Of a stretch of DNA of 64,000 bases, positions 16,423-25,390 are shown in pieces. A program made the position numbers and the translations under genes. This DNA is from Paracoccaceae bacterium (lineage in GTDB: Bacteria > Pseudomonadota > Alphaproteobacteria > Rhodobacterales > Rhodobacteraceae). The notes below the pieces were generated by a model. The model ran no database searches. It was not told where the DNA came from and was given only the letters and a program-made list of their open reading frames with translations. The stretch's first letter is position 1; each line of letters opens with the position of its first letter. The stretch is from assembly GCA_902534325.1 (NCBI GenBank), contig CACAPQ010000002.1, positions 45,764-109,763 on the forward strand. Direction: 5' to 3'.

Positions 16423-17700
16423 TCATAAATGGTGAAACTCTAACAGGCCATTTTTCAATAAAATTTCTGCTTCAGCGAGAGCATATTTAAGTGGTAAGTT
16501 TATGATCTGGCAAATATCGAATATTGTGTTTTTGCCGTCGCAGTATGCGAGAAAGTTCATCCTAGCGATAATTTCATCATAGTTTCCTTTCTTACTAATG
16601 TTAGGATATAGACCACGTTTGCCGAGCTGTGGTTCACCATAGGTTGTACAACTTGGTATCAAACCTAATTCAATCGCTTCAACTATTGACTCTAGAACGT
16701 TTATTGATCCTTCGAGCCCACTTTGAGTTATCAATTCTAAATTATCTTCACTTGTATGATACTCTGGGTATTCACCATATTTTGATCTACAAAAACCTGC
16801 AAATGGTAAATTAATACCCGGAGCGCAATATTGCCGTTCATCTGACCCTCGTTCAAGATACGAATAACTTTTAGTTTCCGGTTTTCCTATCAATGCAGCA
16901 CTAATAGCTTTATCGGCCAAATTGTTGCCGTATGGACTTTTTACATGACTATAAGCGCGTTCATCACCGACACAAGAAACCACAAATCCGCAGATGGTAT
17001 TTTGTTTTAAGTAATTCTTATTTTCTGACAGATACGCAATAGCCCCTATAGTTTCAGGTAAAAAGAGGAACCTGTAAGTATACTTGAGGCACTGTTTCTT
17101 AGAGACTAATTTTTGATAAAGCGCCATGAGAACAATTGGCCCAGATAATTCATTGTTAGCCATGGAGGGATGACATATGTACGACGAGAAAATAATTTCG
17201 GACTTCATTTCTCCTTGGACAACGACTTCTCCCAATTCCATGCTACCATCGAATAGGTTGCTGCCAATGTATGCGCGATATCGACCATTAGGGAGATCTT
17301 TTTTCATACTTTCCGACATGCAAAAACCCCAACTGCGGTTGTAGTAACTTGTAACGTAGGGGATTGCATTTGGTAAATCGGGTTGGGTATAAATATGTCG
17401 AAGTAAATCTTTCTTGTCTAATATTAAATCAATCGGTTCAGAATATCCAACAACATGTAGATTATTTTTAGCAAAATGAGCGAACTTTTCTCCGGTATCT
17501 ATGTGTTCAATCCATGCATCGTCTATTTCCCATTCTTGAGGGATTTCCCAATCAAAAACATTTTTTCCACTTGGATAACTCTTTATTACTAACTCAGGTA
17601 CAATTCTAGAAATGTACTCAAGCGTTTGCCTCACGCCACTTCCGGTCAATGACCTATTGATTGGGAACAAATCGCGTGCCCACTTTTCTAGATCGTTCAT
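16423..17700 (-). CDS. DUF4910 family, M28-like peptidase fold protein (copy A)
   Basis: This 425-residue protein has the family opening LFPINRSLTGSGVRQTLEYI (about 11-30), a central M28-like zinc hydrolase region (SYICHPSMANNELSGP near 173, ERGSDERQYCAPGINLPFAG near 288, EYHTSEDNLE near 318) and a C-terminal winged-helix domain (TIFDICQIINLPLKYALAEA). His, Asp and Glu residues at the expected metal positions are retained. Members often sit in glycan or modified-sugar clusters; the reaction is not settled. It is transcribed away from an AAC(3)-type acyltransferase with only 59 bases between, which suggests shared control. A second, divergent copy is at 20550-21920. Confidence 0.75.
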   Translation of the reverse strand: MNDLEKWARDLFPINRSLTGSGVRQTLEYISRIVPELVIKSYPSGKNVFDWEIPQEWEIDDAWIEHIDTGEKFAHFAKNNLHVVGYSEPIDLILDKKDLLRHIYTQPDLPNAIPYVTSYYNRSWGFCMSESMKKDLPNGRYRAYIGSNLFDGSMELGEVVVQGEMKSEIIFSSYICHPSMANNELSGPIVLMALYQKLVSKKQCLKYTYRFLFLPETIGAIAYLSENKNYLKQNTICGFVVSCVGDERAYSHVKSPYGNNLADKAISAALIGKPETKSYSYLERGSDERQYCAPGINLPFAGFCRSKYGEYPEYHTSEDNLELITQSGLEGSINVLESIVEAIELGLIPSCTTYGEPQLGKRGLYPNISKKGNYDEIIARMNFLAYCDGKNTIFDICQIINLPLKYALAEAEILLKNGLLEFHHL

Positions 17701-17759
17701 CTTTTCTTCCTCATTAACCTTGATAATATAAAATTATGTTAGAGTGAGGGTATCAGGGT

Positions 17760-18506
17760 ATGGCGATAGGTTTCAACTATCAAGATTTTGTGGAACACTT
17801 CCATGCATTAGGGATTGTTTTCGGGCAAAATGTTTCTTGCCATGCAGCACTTTTTTCTTTTGGTAAATGTAATGCTGTGGATGCAGTTGAAGCGCTTAAA
17901 TCTGTTGTGGGCGAAAATGCGACAATTGCAGCTCCAGCTTATCACTTCGATGAAAGGCCATTTGATATTTGTAGCTCAAGCTTTTCTGGGATTGGAAAAT
18001 TCTCACAAGTTTTATTTGCAGAGGAAGGGGCAGTGAGATCTAGATGTCCCGTGCATAGTCATATTGCGCTTGGGCCTAAAGCCAAAGAGTTGTTAGGAAA
18101 TGACCCTCATTATTCATTTGGTCCTAACTCAGACTTTGATTGGTTCTTAACGAATAACTTTGACTTAGTTTTATTAGGTTGCTCGTTCAATAACGGGGCT
18201 ACATTTCTACATCACATTGAAGCATTAATGCAAGTTCCTTACAGAAAATGGATATCTTCTCCAAAGAAATACCTATATAAAGGACAAGTAAAGCTGATGG
18301 ATTTCAAATATTTCGCCAGGATCGACGCCTCGTTAGAAGAAAATTTTGATCTTTTGATAGAAAAAATGCGGGATGATATAAATATTGTAAAGACACCGTT
18401 TGGTGCATCTTATCGGATCCCATTGGGAAGGCTAACTACACTAGTGAAGGAGGTTCTTCAAGAAGATCCCTATTCTTTGGTAAAAAAAAATAAAGATAAT
18501 GAATAA
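17760..18506 (+). CDS. AAC(3)-family N-acyltransferase
   Basis: This 248-residue protein belongs to the antibiotic N-acetyltransferase (AAC(3)) family, shown by RCPVHSHIALGPKAKELLG near 97, GPNSDFDWFL near 122 and NNGATFLHHIEALMQVPYRK near 143. The family moves acyl groups onto amino groups of aminosugars. Here the next two genes encode an adenylating enzyme and a carrier protein, so the donor may be an acyl- or aminoacyl-ACP rather than acetyl-CoA. It overlaps the adenylation gene by 8 bases. Resistance to a drug is not implied by this setting. Confidence 0.75.
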   Translation: MAIGFNYQDFVEHFHALGIVFGQNVSCHAALFSFGKCNAVDAVEALKSVVGENATIAAPAYHFDERPFDICSSSFSGIGKFSQVLFAEEGAVRSRCPVHSHIALGPKAKELLGNDPHYSFGPNSDFDWFLTNNFDLVLLGCSFNNGATFLHHIEALMQVPYRKWISSPKKYLYKGQVKLMDFKYFARIDASLEENFDLLIEKMRDDINIVKTPFGASYRIPLGRLTTLVKEVLQEDPYSLVKKNKDNE

Positions 18507-19899
18507 AGAAACTTCCGATATTGTAGATCGTATCATTTATCACGCACACAATAGGCCAGACAAAATTGCTTTTGGTAATTTTTCATATAGACAGATAGCG
18601 AAAAAAATGTGCTCACTGTCTTTGGCAATAAATGGATTGAGAGTGCTTGTTGCATGTGAAAATAGGGAAGAATCTTATATTGGAATGCTGGCTTCATTAC
18701 ACGCAGGAGCGACTTATGCGCCAGTAGATGTAAATGCTCCCGAGTCACGGCTTAATAGAATTTTAGACAAATTTAAACCTACAGATATTATTGTGGGACT
18801 AAAAGATCAAGATCGCTTCGAAACTGTACATCGCGTTGGTGGCGAATGTCGTATCTCCCGGCAGGTGGTTTCAGATTTGCCAGCATATGTAATATTTACG
18901 TCTGGTTCTACTGGAGAACCCAAGGGGGTAGTTATTAGCCGAAAAGCTTTGAATCAATTCTTAAGATGGTCAGCTTCAGATTTAGGAATATCGCACAATT
19001 CCAGAGTATCACAACATCCTAATGTCGCGTTTGATCTTTCGGTATTGGACATCTACACCGGTTTATATAATGGAGCTCAAATTTTTCCTATACAATCTAA
19101 CCTCGATAAAATGTTTCCTGGAAGGTGCATACAGCGAAATAAGCTGACCCACTGGATATCCGTACCAAGTGTAGTAGATTTGATCGCAAAAGATGTGTCA
19201 ATTAAACATAATGATTTTTCGACTTTAGAAAAAATGATATTTTGCGGTGAGCCGTTGCTACCAAGACACCTAGAATATATTTACAACTTAAATGAGAAAT
19301 TGATCGTTGTGAATACTTATGGCCCCACGGAAGCCACAGTTTGCATGACAAAGTTAGAATTAACCAGTAAAGACTGGCAATCAAAAATAAATGGATCAGT
19401 GGCTTTAGGGGATGCCATACCTGGAATGGAGATTGAATTAAAAGATGGAAGAGATAATTCTGAAGGTGAAATTGTAATCTCTGGTGGGCAGATAGCAGAA
19501 GGATATTGGTTACAGCCAGAACTAACAAATAAATTGTTTGTAGATAACAAATACCATACCGGTGATTGGGCAGGTATTGTCGATGGTGAAATGTATTTTA
19601 AATCTAGAATTGATAGACAGGTAAAGATTCAAGGAAACCGTGTTGAACTAGGAGATATAGAACAGTGTATTTACGATCTAACTAAAAAAGCAACAGCGTG
19701 TATAAAACATCAGGATCGAATAATAGCATATATTGAAGGCTCTGAGATAAATCAGACAGAATTATTAAATAAAATTTCGGAAAATACCGTTGAATATATG
19801 CGGCCTTACAAAATTATCTGTCTCAATGACCTCCCCCGAAATATGAATGACAAGATCGATTATAACAGCCTTGCAGCTTTAGCAGAGGAGGCGGTATGA
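18499..19899 (+). CDS. Stand-alone amino acid adenylation enzyme (DltA-like)
   Basis: This 466-residue ANL-family enzyme has A3 P-loop FTSGSTGEPKGV (133-144), A4 FDLSVLDIY (178-186, with D179 where DltA-like and peptide-synthetase domains hold the substrate amine), A5 NTYGPTEATV, A7 YHTGDW, A8 RIDRQVKIQGNRVELGDIE, and a conserved A10 lysine in MNDKIDY. It should adenylate an amino acid with ATP and load it onto the phosphopantetheine of the ACP encoded 2 bases downstream. There are no condensation or thioesterase domains, so it is not a peptide synthetase module. The residue activated cannot be predicted safely by eye. Confidence 0.8.
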   Translation: MNKETSDIVDRIIYHAHNRPDKIAFGNFSYRQIAKKMCSLSLAINGLRVLVACENREESYIGMLASLHAGATYAPVDVNAPESRLNRILDKFKPTDIIVGLKDQDRFETVHRVGGECRISRQVVSDLPAYVIFTSGSTGEPKGVVISRKALNQFLRWSASDLGISHNSRVSQHPNVAFDLSVLDIYTGLYNGAQIFPIQSNLDKMFPGRCIQRNKLTHWISVPSVVDLIAKDVSIKHNDFSTLEKMIFCGEPLLPRHLEYIYNLNEKLIVVNTYGPTEATVCMTKLELTSKDWQSKINGSVALGDAIPGMEIELKDGRDNSEGEIVISGGQIAEGYWLQPELTNKLFVDNKYHTGDWAGIVDGEMYFKSRIDRQVKIQGNRVELGDIEQCIYDLTKKATACIKHQDRIIAYIEGSEINQTELLNKISENTVEYMRPYKIICLNDLPRNMNDKIDYNSLAALAEEAV

Positions 19900-19900
19900 C

Positions 19901-20119
19901 TTGAAGAAAGATGAATTTCTAATTGAATTTTCTAAAATAATAAAAGTACCAGTTGATCAGATTACTGAAAATGAAGCGTTAGGTACGACGCCATCTTGGG
20001 ATAGTTTCGCGCAGGTGGAAATTCTTATATTACTTGAAAAAGAATTTGAAATTGAAATAGACGAGAACACAATGAATTGGTACATAAGTTTAAACAGAAT
20101 TTTAAAGCTTGTAAATTAG
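19901..20119 (+). CDS. Acyl/aminoacyl carrier protein
   Basis: This 72-residue acidic carrier protein has the phosphopantetheine-attachment serine S35 in PSWDSFAQVEIL, followed by LEKEFEIEIDE, the usual helix II-III pattern. It starts at TTG 19901, directly after the TGA of the adenylation gene, so the two are translationally linked as dltA/dltC-like or btrJ/btrI-like pairs are. It would hold the activated residue as a thioester for the AAC(3)-type transferase. Confidence 0.8.
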   Translation: MKKDEFLIEFSKIIKVPVDQITENEALGTTPSWDSFAQVEILILLEKEFEIEIDENTMNWYISLNRILKLVN

Positions 20120-20549
20120 GTTAAATTATTTTGATTTACGTTAAGTTACATTGGTAAACTGAAAAAACTGCCGCTCAAATTTATCAGATTGGCAGAAAGC
20201 ATATCAAGATGTAAGTTTATTCAATTTAACTAAATTGTTTTGAAACAAAAGAAGATTAAATCTTCTTAACATTAGATTTTATTGAAATGTACAGGCGAAA
20301 TGTAAATGAATATGGGTAAGATTTAAACAAAAGATTGTTTTATGCTATTTTCAAGAAAATAAGATTGCGAAGATCAGCCTCTCGCAATGTAATTTCGGGT
20401 TTTTTGTCTTTTGCAGTTGCCCCAGAATTTAGATAAAATAATTGATCTAACTATAAAGCGCGATAAGCAGAAAAGGGAGATAGTTGGCATAATTTCGCCA
20501 AACAGTGCGTAGTGCATTTTTAGGTAATTTGCCGGATACCCGCAATACT
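20120..20549. other. Intergenic region between converging ACP and DUF4910 genes
   Basis: No gene is seen in these 430 bases. An 8-bp hairpin with a 3-base loop lies at 20249-20267. A weaker 7-bp inverted repeat (20364-20370 with 20382-20388, 11-base loop) is followed by a T-rich run at 20400-20405. Either could end transcription of the flanking convergent operons. Confidence 0.5.
20249..20267. terminator. Hairpin, possible terminator of the ACP operon
   Basis: This perfect inverted repeat has arms AAGAAGAT and ATCTTCTT and a 3-base TAA loop, 130 bases after the ACP stop. It lacks GC-rich arms and a clear T-run, so termination activity is uncertain. Confidence 0.3.
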
Positions 20550-21920
20550 TCAGATGGTGTTTAATGAAATGAAGCCAAGTTTCTCCAAGCGACTCAGATA
20601 GTTAAATACAAACTTTGGCGGCAATGAACACTTTAAAGAAAGTTCAATGATAGTTAGTTTTTTCGCATTGTACATGAATGGCATAAATTGGTTCATAAAT
20701 CCATGAAGAAGAGTTTTATTATTTTCAATATAAATCATTTCTTGCCTGCTAAGATTTGAAAATAATTCACCAGATAAGCTATTATATTTTGAATCGATGC
20801 CAGAAACTTCTGAAGGCTCAAAATACAAATTTATTTCAGGAGATGATAGGCAGAGTAAGTGATCAAAATTTGCTTCTATTGCTCTATCGCTGTCAATTGC
20901 TTCAATTAAGTCAGAAAGTAGCTCGCAAGATTTAATAGAATTTTTCTTTTCAATAGTACCTAAATTGTCCAAATCTGAGTGATACTCGTTTTCTATGAAG
21001 CGAAACATAGAGATACAAGGTATTTCAACACCGGGCACCTCAAAGGCTATTTCATCATTACCCCAGCCTTCACGAAAATTGCTTATCTTGTCTGAAACAG
21101 ATTCATAATATATTTTTTGGTATAACACCAAAAGTTGATCTAATTCACAATTTCCATTTTTAGATGAGTATTGAAATTTGATCTCGTAATTAGACATAAG
21201 TCCATTTGTACAAATTGCACCCAACGTATTAGTGTGGTCCAGTTTATATTTTTGTAAAAACAACACCGTCCCGATAATTTCAATACTATTCAATGAAATT
21301 AAATTTATAGTTTTAAGCCGCCCATTTAATTTTTTGGTTACATGGTTGTTTATAATACAAGATGAAAGACCATCATTTACTTGATTTGGATGATCTAAAT
21401 GTGCAACTAGTATTACATTTTTCTTTTTAATATCTCCCAGAAAATATTGCTTCATTGGATGAGAAGAAAATGATGTTTTTATTTCTATGTTAAAAATATC
21501 GTTTTCTCGAAATGTAGAAAATTCATTGAACGGAATAGAAAAACCCCATATGTTATTTTCTCTGCGATATTGGTTTCTAAAGTGAAAAATCCTTGCGTTG
21601 GGTCGGTTGGGGTCGGTCAAGATATGTTTTGAAAGGGCGCTTAGCGTCAGTGTTCCGTGATAAGATGTCGAATATGACCATAAACATAGCGGATTTACCT
21701 CATAATCTGCTATAACCTTTCCGTTTCTAAGAAGTCTTGCATAATGAACTTTATAGCATTTTGGTATAGACCATGTCGTATCAAAATTATCACTGTATAT
21801 ATCTTCAGCCCCTCCGAAAATATCTACTAATATTTCAACTGCAGCGTGCATATCACTAGAATTGTGATAACGTTTCAGATCTGATAGCTTTTTGACAATT
21901 TTTATTAAATCAGTGCTCAT
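20550..21920 (-). CDS. DUF4910 family, M28-like peptidase fold protein (copy B, divergent)
   Basis: This 456-residue protein shares the layout of copy A: a metal-hydrolase core with VAHLDHPNQVNDGLSS (near 191), WGNDEIAFEVPGVEIPCIS (near 290) and ENEYHSDLDNLG, then a C-terminal winged helix (KLTIIELSLKCSLPPKFVFN). The classic FPINRSLTGSG opening of copy A is missing, so it is a distinct subfamily rather than a recent duplicate. It follows the sulfotransferase gene by 8 bases on the same strand. It may remove an acyl or aminoacyl group from the decorated sugar; that is an inference. Confidence 0.65.
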   Translation of the reverse strand: MSTDLIKIVKKLSDLKRYHNSSDMHAAVEILVDIFGGAEDIYSDNFDTTWSIPKCYKVHYARLLRNGKVIADYEVNPLCLWSYSTSYHGTLTLSALSKHILTDPNRPNARIFHFRNQYRRENNIWGFSIPFNEFSTFRENDIFNIEIKTSFSSHPMKQYFLGDIKKKNVILVAHLDHPNQVNDGLSSCIINNHVTKKLNGRLKTINLISLNSIEIIGTVLFLQKYKLDHTNTLGAICTNGLMSNYEIKFQYSSKNGNCELDQLLVLYQKIYYESVSDKISNFREGWGNDEIAFEVPGVEIPCISMFRFIENEYHSDLDNLGTIEKKNSIKSCELLSDLIEAIDSDRAIEANFDHLLCLSSPEINLYFEPSEVSGIDSKYNSLSGELFSNLSRQEMIYIENNKTLLHGFMNQFMPFMYNAKKLTIIELSLKCSLPPKFVFNYLSRLEKLGFISLNTI

Positions 21921-21928
21921 TTAGGATC

Positions 21929-23137
21929 CTAAACATGGTTAATTAAGCTAGATAAACTGATGGTATTTGCATTTTCTGAATTTATTATGCTTTCAGCTCG
22001 CATTTCTTCATCTTGCAAAATTGTTTGCATATTTTTTTCACCTTCATAGTGATTTAGAAAAATCTGCATCCATTCAGAAACTTGTTCAGGTGATCTTCTG
22101 GGATAAGGATTTGTAGGATGCGATACTGTTTGTATATATTTTTTCTCAAAATTTTGGTATGTTAAATAATTAATCCAATCTATTTCGTCTTCATTCAATG
22201 TATCCCGCCAGCTGTTTAGTGAATTAGAGACAATTTCACCCGTTGTACACGTAGAGAAGGACGAATTCTGCTTCCAAAGTTTTCCATCTTCACTTCTGGG
22301 TTTTGGAATATTAGTAATATTTTCTCCGACATTGCGCATAATTGGAGAAAACGTTTCAAGATAAACTTCTTTTGGCCTTGCGCATAGATCCTCATAGTAG
22401 ACTAGGTACACATTTTTAGGAAACATTTGTTTCAAATAGTAAGAAAACATTATATGCTTTCTCCATTGCCTCGCCAAATATACGATGGGATAATTGCCAG
22501 CAGCTTTTTTAGAAGACGCTAAAATAGAACGAGGATCCCTTATTACAGAGACAAGATTCATATTTTTACCGTACAAGTTGAATAACGGAAATGCCATTTC
22601 TATTGCCCAAACTTCTTTGAAAGCAATAACTTTGGTGAATTTTGATCCGTATACTGAATGGATAATCCTTAAATACAGTTCAAGTTCATCAACCCATTTT
22701 ACACCGACTGATTGTTTTTCTTTGCGGAGCGCTTCTGCGAAGCTTTTACTAAATGGCATCGCTGTCTGATAAATTTCCCGTCTAAGAAGGTAAGGATCTT
22801 TGAATTCAATATTCTCACTAAAGTTAGATGCAACTAGCGTTTCTAAGTAATTTTGATCTCCTTTGTAGTAATCACTTAATGGTCGAAAATATTCGTTAGA
22901 AACTTCCCCCGTTAATTCATATTCAAGCTGACTTCTATATCCGTTGAAAAATGGTCTAATTGGATCCGATGCGGATGCAATTTTTGCTTCCGCATTTAAC
23001 AATCTAGCTAATAGGGTCGTTCCAGATCTGTATATTCCAGATATGTAAATCAGTGGAGTTCTCAAATGAACCTCGCTTTTAACAATTGCTTTGAGTTTAA
23101 GATTATTCGTAATTTTGTTGCTTAATGCAACGTACAT
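21929..23137 (-). CDS. PAPS-dependent sulfotransferase-like protein
   Basis: This 402-residue protein has the 5'-phosphosulfate loop YISGIYRSGTTLLARLLN (about 31-48) and the 3'-phosphate motif VSVIRDPRSILASS near 207, typical of sulfotransferases using 3'-phosphoadenylyl sulfate. It would place sulfate on a glycan of this island, making it more acidic. The C-terminal 60 residues are acidic and unassigned. It is co-transcribed with DUF4910 copy B and diverges from pseB across 99 bases. Confidence 0.75.
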   Translation of the reverse strand: MYVALSNKITNNLKLKAIVKSEVHLRTPLIYISGIYRSGTTLLARLLNAEAKIASASDPIRPFFNGYRSQLEYELTGEVSNEYFRPLSDYYKGDQNYLETLVASNFSENIEFKDPYLLRREIYQTAMPFSKSFAEALRKEKQSVGVKWVDELELYLRIIHSVYGSKFTKVIAFKEVWAIEMAFPLFNLYGKNMNLVSVIRDPRSILASSKKAAGNYPIVYLARQWRKHIMFSYYLKQMFPKNVYLVYYEDLCARPKEVYLETFSPIMRNVGENITNIPKPRSEDGKLWKQNSSFSTCTTGEIVSNSLNSWRDTLNEDEIDWINYLTYQNFEKKYIQTVSHPTNPYPRRSPEQVSEWMQIFLNHYEGEKNMQTILQDEEMRAESIINSENANTISLSSLINHV

Positions 23138-23236
23138 GTGTTGGATGACAATTTACAAGGCGTAGCAAGATGAATAAGATTTTAGTTAAAGCTGGATTGA
23201 TTTGTGCGTAAAATTCTAGATCTAGAAGGTTAGAAA

Positions 23237-24232
23237 ATGTTATTTAAAGATTCCACAATTTTGTTGACTGGTGGTACTGGTTCGTTTGGTGAAAAATTCG
23301 TTGAAATGACGCTAAACCGGTATAAACCCAAAAAAGTCATCATCTTTTCAAGAGATGAGATCAAGCAATGGGAAATGGCAAAAAAATATCCCAAAGACCC
23401 GCGTGTGAGGTTTTTTCTTGGAGACGTCAGAGATAGAGAAAGGTTACATCGGGCGATGGATGGGGTTGATTTTGTAGTTCATGCTGCGGCTATAAAAATT
23501 ATTCCTACGGCTGAATACAATCCCTTTGAATGTGTAAAGACGAACGTTATTGGAGCAATGAATGTGATCGATGCGGCTATTGATAAAAAAGTAAAGAAAA
23601 TAGTCGCGCTATCAACAGACAAAGCTTCAAGTCCAATTAATTTATACGGCGCCACAAAATTAACATCTGATAAACTTTTTGTATCTGGGAATGCATATTC
23701 AGGAGAGCATGAGACTTCTTTCAGCGTTGTAAGATATGGCAATGTCATGGGTTCTCGAGGCTCTGTGATACCTTTATTCATGAGCTTGATCAAAAGTGGG
23801 ATCAAGGAATTACCTATCACTGATCCTAATATGACCCGGTTCATGATTTCTTTAGATCAGGGCGTAGAATTGGTCTGGCATGCATTTTCTGATATGGTGG
23901 GCGGTGAAATCTACATTAAAAAAATTCCATCTATGAATATAATGGATATAGCAAAGGCGGTTGCAAACGATACACCAACAAAAATTGTTGGTGTTAGGCC
24001 TGGTGAAAAACTACATGAACAAATGATCAGCTCAGAGGATGCCCCATTTACATATGAATATGATCAGTATTTTAAAATACTGCCAATGATAAATAGTTGG
24101 TTTAACTCCAAAGATCGAGTTAAGGACGGAGTTCTAGTCCGTAAAGATTTCAATTATTCCAGCGACAATAATCCGGAATGGATGACCATTGAAAAATTGG
24201 AAGAATGGATAAAGAGAAATTTTAAATCATAG
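23237..24232 (+). CDS. pseB: UDP-GlcNAc 4,6-dehydratase (inverting), pseudaminate pathway
   Basis: This 331-residue protein has GGTGSFGEKFVEMTL (9-23), RDEIKQWEM (a PseB/FlaA1 signature), STDKAS near 129 and YGATKLTSDKLF (catalytic Lys region near 138-149). PseB removes water from UDP-GlcNAc and inverts C5, giving the 4-keto-L-arabino sugar. It is the first gene of the seven-gene Pse-type operon 23237-31079 and is preceded by a 99-base divergent promoter region. Confidence 0.9.
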   Translation: MLFKDSTILLTGGTGSFGEKFVEMTLNRYKPKKVIIFSRDEIKQWEMAKKYPKDPRVRFFLGDVRDRERLHRAMDGVDFVVHAAAIKIIPTAEYNPFECVKTNVIGAMNVIDAAIDKKVKKIVALSTDKASSPINLYGATKLTSDKLFVSGNAYSGEHETSFSVVRYGNVMGSRGSVIPLFMSLIKSGIKELPITDPNMTRFMISLDQGVELVWHAFSDMVGGEIYIKKIPSMNIMDIAKAVANDTPTKIVGVRPGEKLHEQMISSEDAPFTYEYDQYFKILPMINSWFNSKDRVKDGVLVRKDFNYSSDNNPEWMTIEKLEEWIKRNFKS

Positions 24233-24241
24233 AGTGAGATT

Positions 24242-25390
24242 ATGATAGCTTACGGTAAGCAAGATATTCGATTTGATGATATCGAATTCGTAGTAGATGT
24301 TTTGAAGTCTGACTTTCTAACGCAGGGACCTATTGTACCCAAGTTTGAAGAAGCCATCTCAGGTCTTGCCGAAGCAAAATATGTTACTGCCGTTAACAGC
24401 GCTACGTCTGCATTACACATTGCATGTCTAGCATTAGAACTTAAACCTGGTGATTTATTATGGACTGTCCCGAATACTTTTGTGGCATCTGCTAATTGTG
24501 CTTTATATTGTGGCGCGGAAGTGGATTTTGTGGACATTGATCCACAGACATCAAATATGTCAGTTGAACTGCTAGAGAGAAAACTGAGGATTTCTCAGCA
24601 ATCTGGTAAACTGCCAAAGATTGTAATCCCCGTGCACTTAACAGGTGAGCCTTGTAATATGGCTGCGATTAAAAAACTATCAGTCGAATATGGTTTTAAA
24701 ATTATTGAAGATGCCTCACACGCAATTGGTGGGCGGCTTCAGAACAAACCAATTGGTTCATGTGAGTATTCTGACATTACGGTCTTTAGTTTTCACCCGG
24801 TTAAGATTGTTACAAGTGGAGAAGGTGGGGCTGCGCTTACGAATTGTCCCGATTTAGATCGGAAATTGAAACTTTTACGCTCCCATGGTATTACTCGAGA
24901 CCTAGATCTGATGCAGCACCCAACAAATGATGCATGGTACTATGAGCAAGTCGATTTGGGTTTTAATTATCGCATGACAGATATCCATGCTGCTCTTGGC
25001 CTGTCTCAATTAAGTCGCTTACATGAATATGTCCAGAGAAGGCATGAAATTGCAGCCAGGTATGACCAAGAATTTGAGGGTGCTAACCTACATAAACCAT
25101 ACAGAAACCCTATAAACAAATCCGCATTACACTTATACGTAATTCAAGTTGAACCTTTACAGCATAATGGTGTCTTTCATAAACTGCGTGAAAGCAATAT
25201 TGGCGTAAATCTCCACTACATTCCAGTTCATACCCATCCTTATTATCAAAAATTGGGTTTTGATTGGGGTGATTTTCCAAATTCGGAAGATTACTATAAA
25301 AAAGCAATTAGCTTGCCAATGTTCCCTACCTTGGCTGTAGATGAACTAAACTACATTATTAAAACTGTTAAAAAACTTTGTGATGAATAA
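24242..25390 (+). CDS. pseC: UDP-4-amino-4,6-dideoxy-N-acetyl-altrosamine transaminase
   Basis: This 382-residue DegT/DnrJ/EryC1 aminotransferase has the PLP lysine in FSFHPVKIVTSGEGGA (near 182), EDASHAIGG near 160 and the family signature FNYRMTDIHAALGLSQL. PseC aminates the C4 keto group of the PseB product using glutamate. It starts 9 bases after pseB and overlaps the following reductase by 8-11 bases. Confidence 0.9.
   Translation: MIAYGKQDIRFDDIEFVVDVLKSDFLTQGPIVPKFEEAISGLAEAKYVTAVNSATSALHIACLALELKPGDLLWTVPNTFVASANCALYCGAEVDFVDIDPQTSNMSVELLERKLRISQQSGKLPKIVIPVHLTGEPCNMAAIKKLSVEYGFKIIEDASHAIGGRLQNKPIGSCEYSDITVFSFHPVKIVTSGEGGAALTNCPDLDRKLKLLRSHGITRDLDLMQHPTNDAWYYEQVDLGFNYRMTDIHAALGLSQLSRLHEYVQRRHEIAARYDQEFEGANLHKPYRNPINKSALHLYVIQVEPLQHNGVFHKLRESNIGVNLHYIPVHTHPYYQKLGFDWGDFPNSEDYYKKAISLPMFPTLAVDELNYIIKTVKKLCDE

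Noticed and set aside
17760..18506. Reading the AAC(3)-family gene as an antibiotic resistance determinant
   Set aside because: It overlaps an adenylation gene and an ACP in a glycan island, so a biosynthetic acyltransferase role fits better.
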